Assembly (NCBI GenBank): GCA_014871385.1
Contig: CM026426.1
Span: 86,680,526 to 86,744,525 of the forward strand
Direction of reading: 5' to 3'
Source: Ceratodon purpureus
Taxonomy: Eukaryota > Streptophyta > Bryopsida > Pseudoditrichales > Ditrichaceae
Length of the DNA: 64,000 nt
Of this stretch, positions 60,973-64,000 are shown piece after piece. The position numbers and the translations under genes were made by a program. The notes beneath the pieces were generated by a model. It made no database searches and was not told the origin of the DNA. It saw nothing but the letters and a program-made list of their open reading frames with translations. Position 1 is the stretch's first letter, and every line of letters starts with the position of its first letter.

Positions 60973-63900
60973 TAAAGCTTCTAAATGTCATGAATTGCCA
61001 TACTCTTTACACTCACAATTTGATAATTTTATTTTCCAGAGAGAAATCGTTGCTGCTTCTGACGAAGCTGCAAGGACCTACAAGGAGAAAACACCCATAT
61101 CAGAGCAAACGGCGGCTGGTGTATGGGATGCCATGTCTGCCGCTTCGACCAGCATGGTCGACTACATTAAGAAGAAGGACTTCACCAAGTACCTGGCCAT
61201 CGCCAATCCCAAAAACGGTGATGACTTCCTTGCGGAGGTGAGTTTCTTGACATTTCTACTTTAGTTTATAATAAGTAACTTAGACACTAATCTTCCCGTT
61301 CATGTAATGTTCACTTCCCAGATCAATCGGCATTACAGTGATTTTTCCAAGCCCGAGATGACAGTGGAGAAGCTTCAGAAGATTGTTCCTGCAGCTGTTG
61401 ATACAAAGTTTAAAGCGCGTTGGCTGAGGTGGTGGAACTCTTCACCAAGTGCACGACAATCTTACAGATTTTTGCCCCAGGACTTTAGAGAGGCCGACTT
61501 CGACCCTTGGTTGAACAAGGCAACATTCTGGGCTGGGGTATAGTACCTTCAAACTTCGTAATAATTACTAATACCACTTCTTCTTTGTCCCATGTCAATA
61601 TTTACCTCAACGACTTTACCTTTCTATCGCAGATAGAGGATGCTGTTACCCGGGAGTTTGATGACATCTGCAAGACCGAGAACCTTCTCATCAAGTGGAA
61701 GTCCTCCCCGGGACTGTTGCGGCCAGACGCATATGTGGAGAGTTGGCGTATTCTCCTTTGGGAAAAGGCTTTCCCCGCATTTATTAGTACCCGCGCAGAA
61801 AAGCCTTTTGATAAGAAGTCTGATTTTTCCACTTTTCCGGGAGCAGCAGATGTTGTCAAGCGTGTGACATACCGGTATGACATTTATGAACTTCGACTTC
61901 GTATCTTTTTTCCTTTTCGCTTTTATTTACTGTCAATACTATGATTCTGATCAATGGCACTTGATTTTCATTAGGTACTTCAAGAGAGAGCTGCTTCCAA
62001 AAGGTGCAATTGACCCTGAGAAGTTCCCTTCATACTTCGCCTCGTGGATTCAGAAAGGCTCTGATCAGAGTATCTATACTCCTCTGCAGCTGAAGAGGTA
62101 CAGCTCTCCGCACCTAGCCGTTGGTTGTTGGTACCTCGATTGCATTCGAGGTTTCGTTGTTGAGTCTGAAGCGGAGCTCAAATCTGAACTTGACGGAGGA
62201 TCATCAGCCGTCGAGGATTCTGGAGACGGTTTGGAGGAGGCCGAAGGCCTCCAGGATCAATCATCTGCACCTCCACCGAAGAAAGGGCGGGCGCGGCGAC
62301 TGCGAAAGCTGGGATCGAAGTCCTTGGGCTCACAGGATACTGGTGCGGAGTCTTCCGCACCAGGAAAGGTTACACCAAACGCTTCTCCAACCGCAGACGT
62401 CTTAGTGCCAGCTTCGACCACTACGAATGCTCCATCATCAATTAGTGCTTCTGAGATCTCCAGAAGCCTCATTGAGCAGGGGAAGGCCAAACTCTTTCCC
62501 CATATTACTTCTTCCGCTCAAGCTTCGAATTCCACATATGTTTCCGTCTTCAACTCATCTGTGGATTCAATGTTGCGGCGAAATAAGAGACAGGAGAGAA
62601 AAGGTGGCGGCGACCCAGATTGGATCAAGACTCAAGACTTCATTCGCAAGGTATGTTTTGTTCTTCAGACATTTCTTGCATACATCTACTTCTATTCATT
62701 TTTTAGTTTCTAACCCTGCTTTCTTGTCTCTTCAAGTTCGGAGCAGGCCGCGAAAACAGAGTTCCGGACCGGTGCATACAAGAGAACCATCAGGGAGTCG
62801 ACTTGATGATTGCCGACATCCCTGAGGATCTTCCCGTCCCTTCCGTTTCTGACCCCCCCACGAGTATTCCGCCTTGGAACTCTCGCTACAAGGATTATGT
62901 GTACGATATCTTCCATTTTGCAGATCAATACCTGCAGACAGATGGTGCCCTCTGCCTCATCTACAATAGTGATCAGAAGTTGGCTAAGGATATCGAGGAA
63001 GAAGCTGAGGGTCATGACTTCATGCTTTACAAGGACTGGTGGGGCGTCAATGTTCTCGGCCTGACTTCTCCTACGAACCCCGAGAACTTGGTAATTACAT
63101 CTAAACATTTCCTTCTCTTTACTTAGTGATAACCGTTCTCCTTTTTTGTACTCATTAGTTTTGCTTGAGTGCAGACTATGCGGTTCTGGATTCGCGTCTA
63201 CGTTCGTCGTGGCAGTGATTTCTTTTTCGAGACGAAGAAATCACAGTTGATACATAGGGTCCTCAACATTACGGAGAGTGATGCCATTTTTAACTGGACC
63301 GATGCGGAGTCGCAACAAATGAATGGCGACATTCCGTGGAGAGGGCCAAGGGAGAAAGCCCCTGAGATGATGCAGAGCATAATTGGAGAGCTTTCGAAGC
63401 CCGGAGACATAGTCCTCGACTAGAATGCCGGGACAGGTAACTATCCAAACACATGTCTGTTTCATTTTTCCTCTCGTTTCTTCAACCGTCTCTAAATTCT
63501 TTGTTACTCTCCGAGTTCCAGGGGCCTCCATCAAGGCTTGCCAGGGTATTGGTCGACACATTGTAGCTTTTGAAGATGACGAAGCCATCTTCAACGCCCT
63601 TCTCAAACACTACATGGCTAGACCATCCGACATGGGCCCCCCAAAACATCCTAGGCCAGCAGCAGCAAACGAAACACCTTCAAAGAGAGGAAGACCTGAG
63701 AAGTGGTGTAAGTCTTCTACTCTTTGTTCAAAATATCCTAGCACTGCTTCTTTTTGCACCTCTACGTACTCAATCTAACCACAATCGGTTTTCTATTGCA
63801 GAGTAGTTTCGGCAACACCGCCACGTGGGCCAACATCAGTGTCCACTCCATCGTGGCGTCTTCATTCCAGCCCGATTCAGCCTTTTATACTTCCGGACTA

Positions 63901-64000
63901 CGCAGAGGACTTAGCACAGGCATTTCAATCTGGAGCCCTTACATATGTTCCTAGTCGGCCAACTACTTTTGATCCCAGGGCCCTTCAATTTGTCGATGAC

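Larger units (their letters stand above)
57517..64000 (+). pseudogene. ParB/sulfiredoxin-like plus DNA amino-methyltransferase fusion gene
   Basis: Exons I can place: 57517-57957, 58158-58664, about 58790-59200, 59317-59376, 59503 to about 59900 (end unsure), 60064-60647, 60742-60937, 61040-61237, 61322-61537, 61633-61874, 61975-62650, 62737-63090, 63175-63436, 63522-63707, then from about 63804 past the edge. Most junctions are GT-AG and in frame. The N-terminus is acidic and repetitive. A ParB-like domain follows (GVQHLERESVNGY, then GNHRLAAW at 60502-60525). The C-terminal part has beta-class order: motif IV position ADIPE (62812), the YLQTDGALCLIY strand, DWWGVN, then motif I PGDIVLD-x-NAGTG and RHIVAFEDDE. 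KKGRARRLRKLGSK may be a nuclear signal. In-frame TGA (60400-60402) and TAG inside motif I (63421-63423) break this copy, both explicable by one transition. Confidence 0.75.

Noticed and set aside
60064-63707. Bacterial contamination as source of the ParB/methyltransferase gene
   Set aside because: At least nine frame-keeping GT-AG introns with pyrimidine-rich acceptors show a eukaryotic gene.
1-64000. CRISPR arrays, rRNA, bacterial operons or riboswitches
   Set aside because: No evenly spaced short repeats with unique spacers, no rRNA-like blocks and no prokaryotic gene layout were seen.

Overview
The window looks like nuclear DNA of a land plant, most likely a bryophyte (moss-like), from a repeat-rich, gene-poor region. 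The evidence is split genes with GT-AG introns, plant-type CACTA, MULE and hAT DNA transposons with matching target-site duplications, and long AT-rich spacers. Several protein types here (a plant-transposon-protein-like domain, a SWIM-type MULE, and a ParB-like plus amino-methyltransferase fusion) remind me of moss repeats. The bryophyte call is inference from memory, not a search result.

Layout. (1) 1-10.6 kb holds several small unknown genes (two F-box-like, one with a RING-like zinc motif) and seven near-copies of the palindrome TGGCGCYGGCGCCA. It ends at a CACTA-type right terminus at 10647, so it is probably the right part of one large element. (2) 10.7-12.5 kb is a decayed copy, minus strand, of an unrecognised transposase-like family; a second copy lies at 39.4-42.2 kb. 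(3) 13.3-14.3 kb is a plant-transposon-protein-like gene with a TATA box and one frame break. (4) 15.6-22.3 kb is old repeat material: a decayed LTR-element remnant, a very young 141-bp palindromic CACTA MITE with TSD TTG, and another MITE-like inverted repeat. (5) 22354-36010 is a complete-ended 13.66-kb CACTA element with TSD TTA. It carries a clean five-exon TnpA-like gene, a tnp2 transposase with a missing middle part, and two cargo genes. (6) 36-43.3 kb is AT-rich and holds the second unknown transposase copy and a pair of tRNA-related SINE-like repeats. (7) 44.3-46.5 kb is a two-exon gene with a coiled coil and a RING-like motif. (8) 49.7-56.9 kb is a MULE transposase gene of about 1191 codons, split by a 3489-bp GC-rich hAT-type element with the perfect 8-bp TSD CTGACCAG; removing the insertion restores the frame exactly. 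(9) 57.5 kb to the right edge is a many-exon gene encoding a ParB/sulfiredoxin-like domain and a beta-class DNA amino-methyltransferase domain, transcribed divergently from the MULE gene.

How the parts relate. The window is almost entirely nested mobile DNA. Domains recur across different elements: a plant-transposon-protein-like segment with a VNWA-type signature occurs in three loci, and an unusual CxCxxHxxC RING-like motif in two, so the elements seem to share or exchange accessory genes. The most notable item is the ParB-like/methyltransferase fusion. Such a protein could mark DNA, but this copy has two in-frame stops, both explicable by single transitions.
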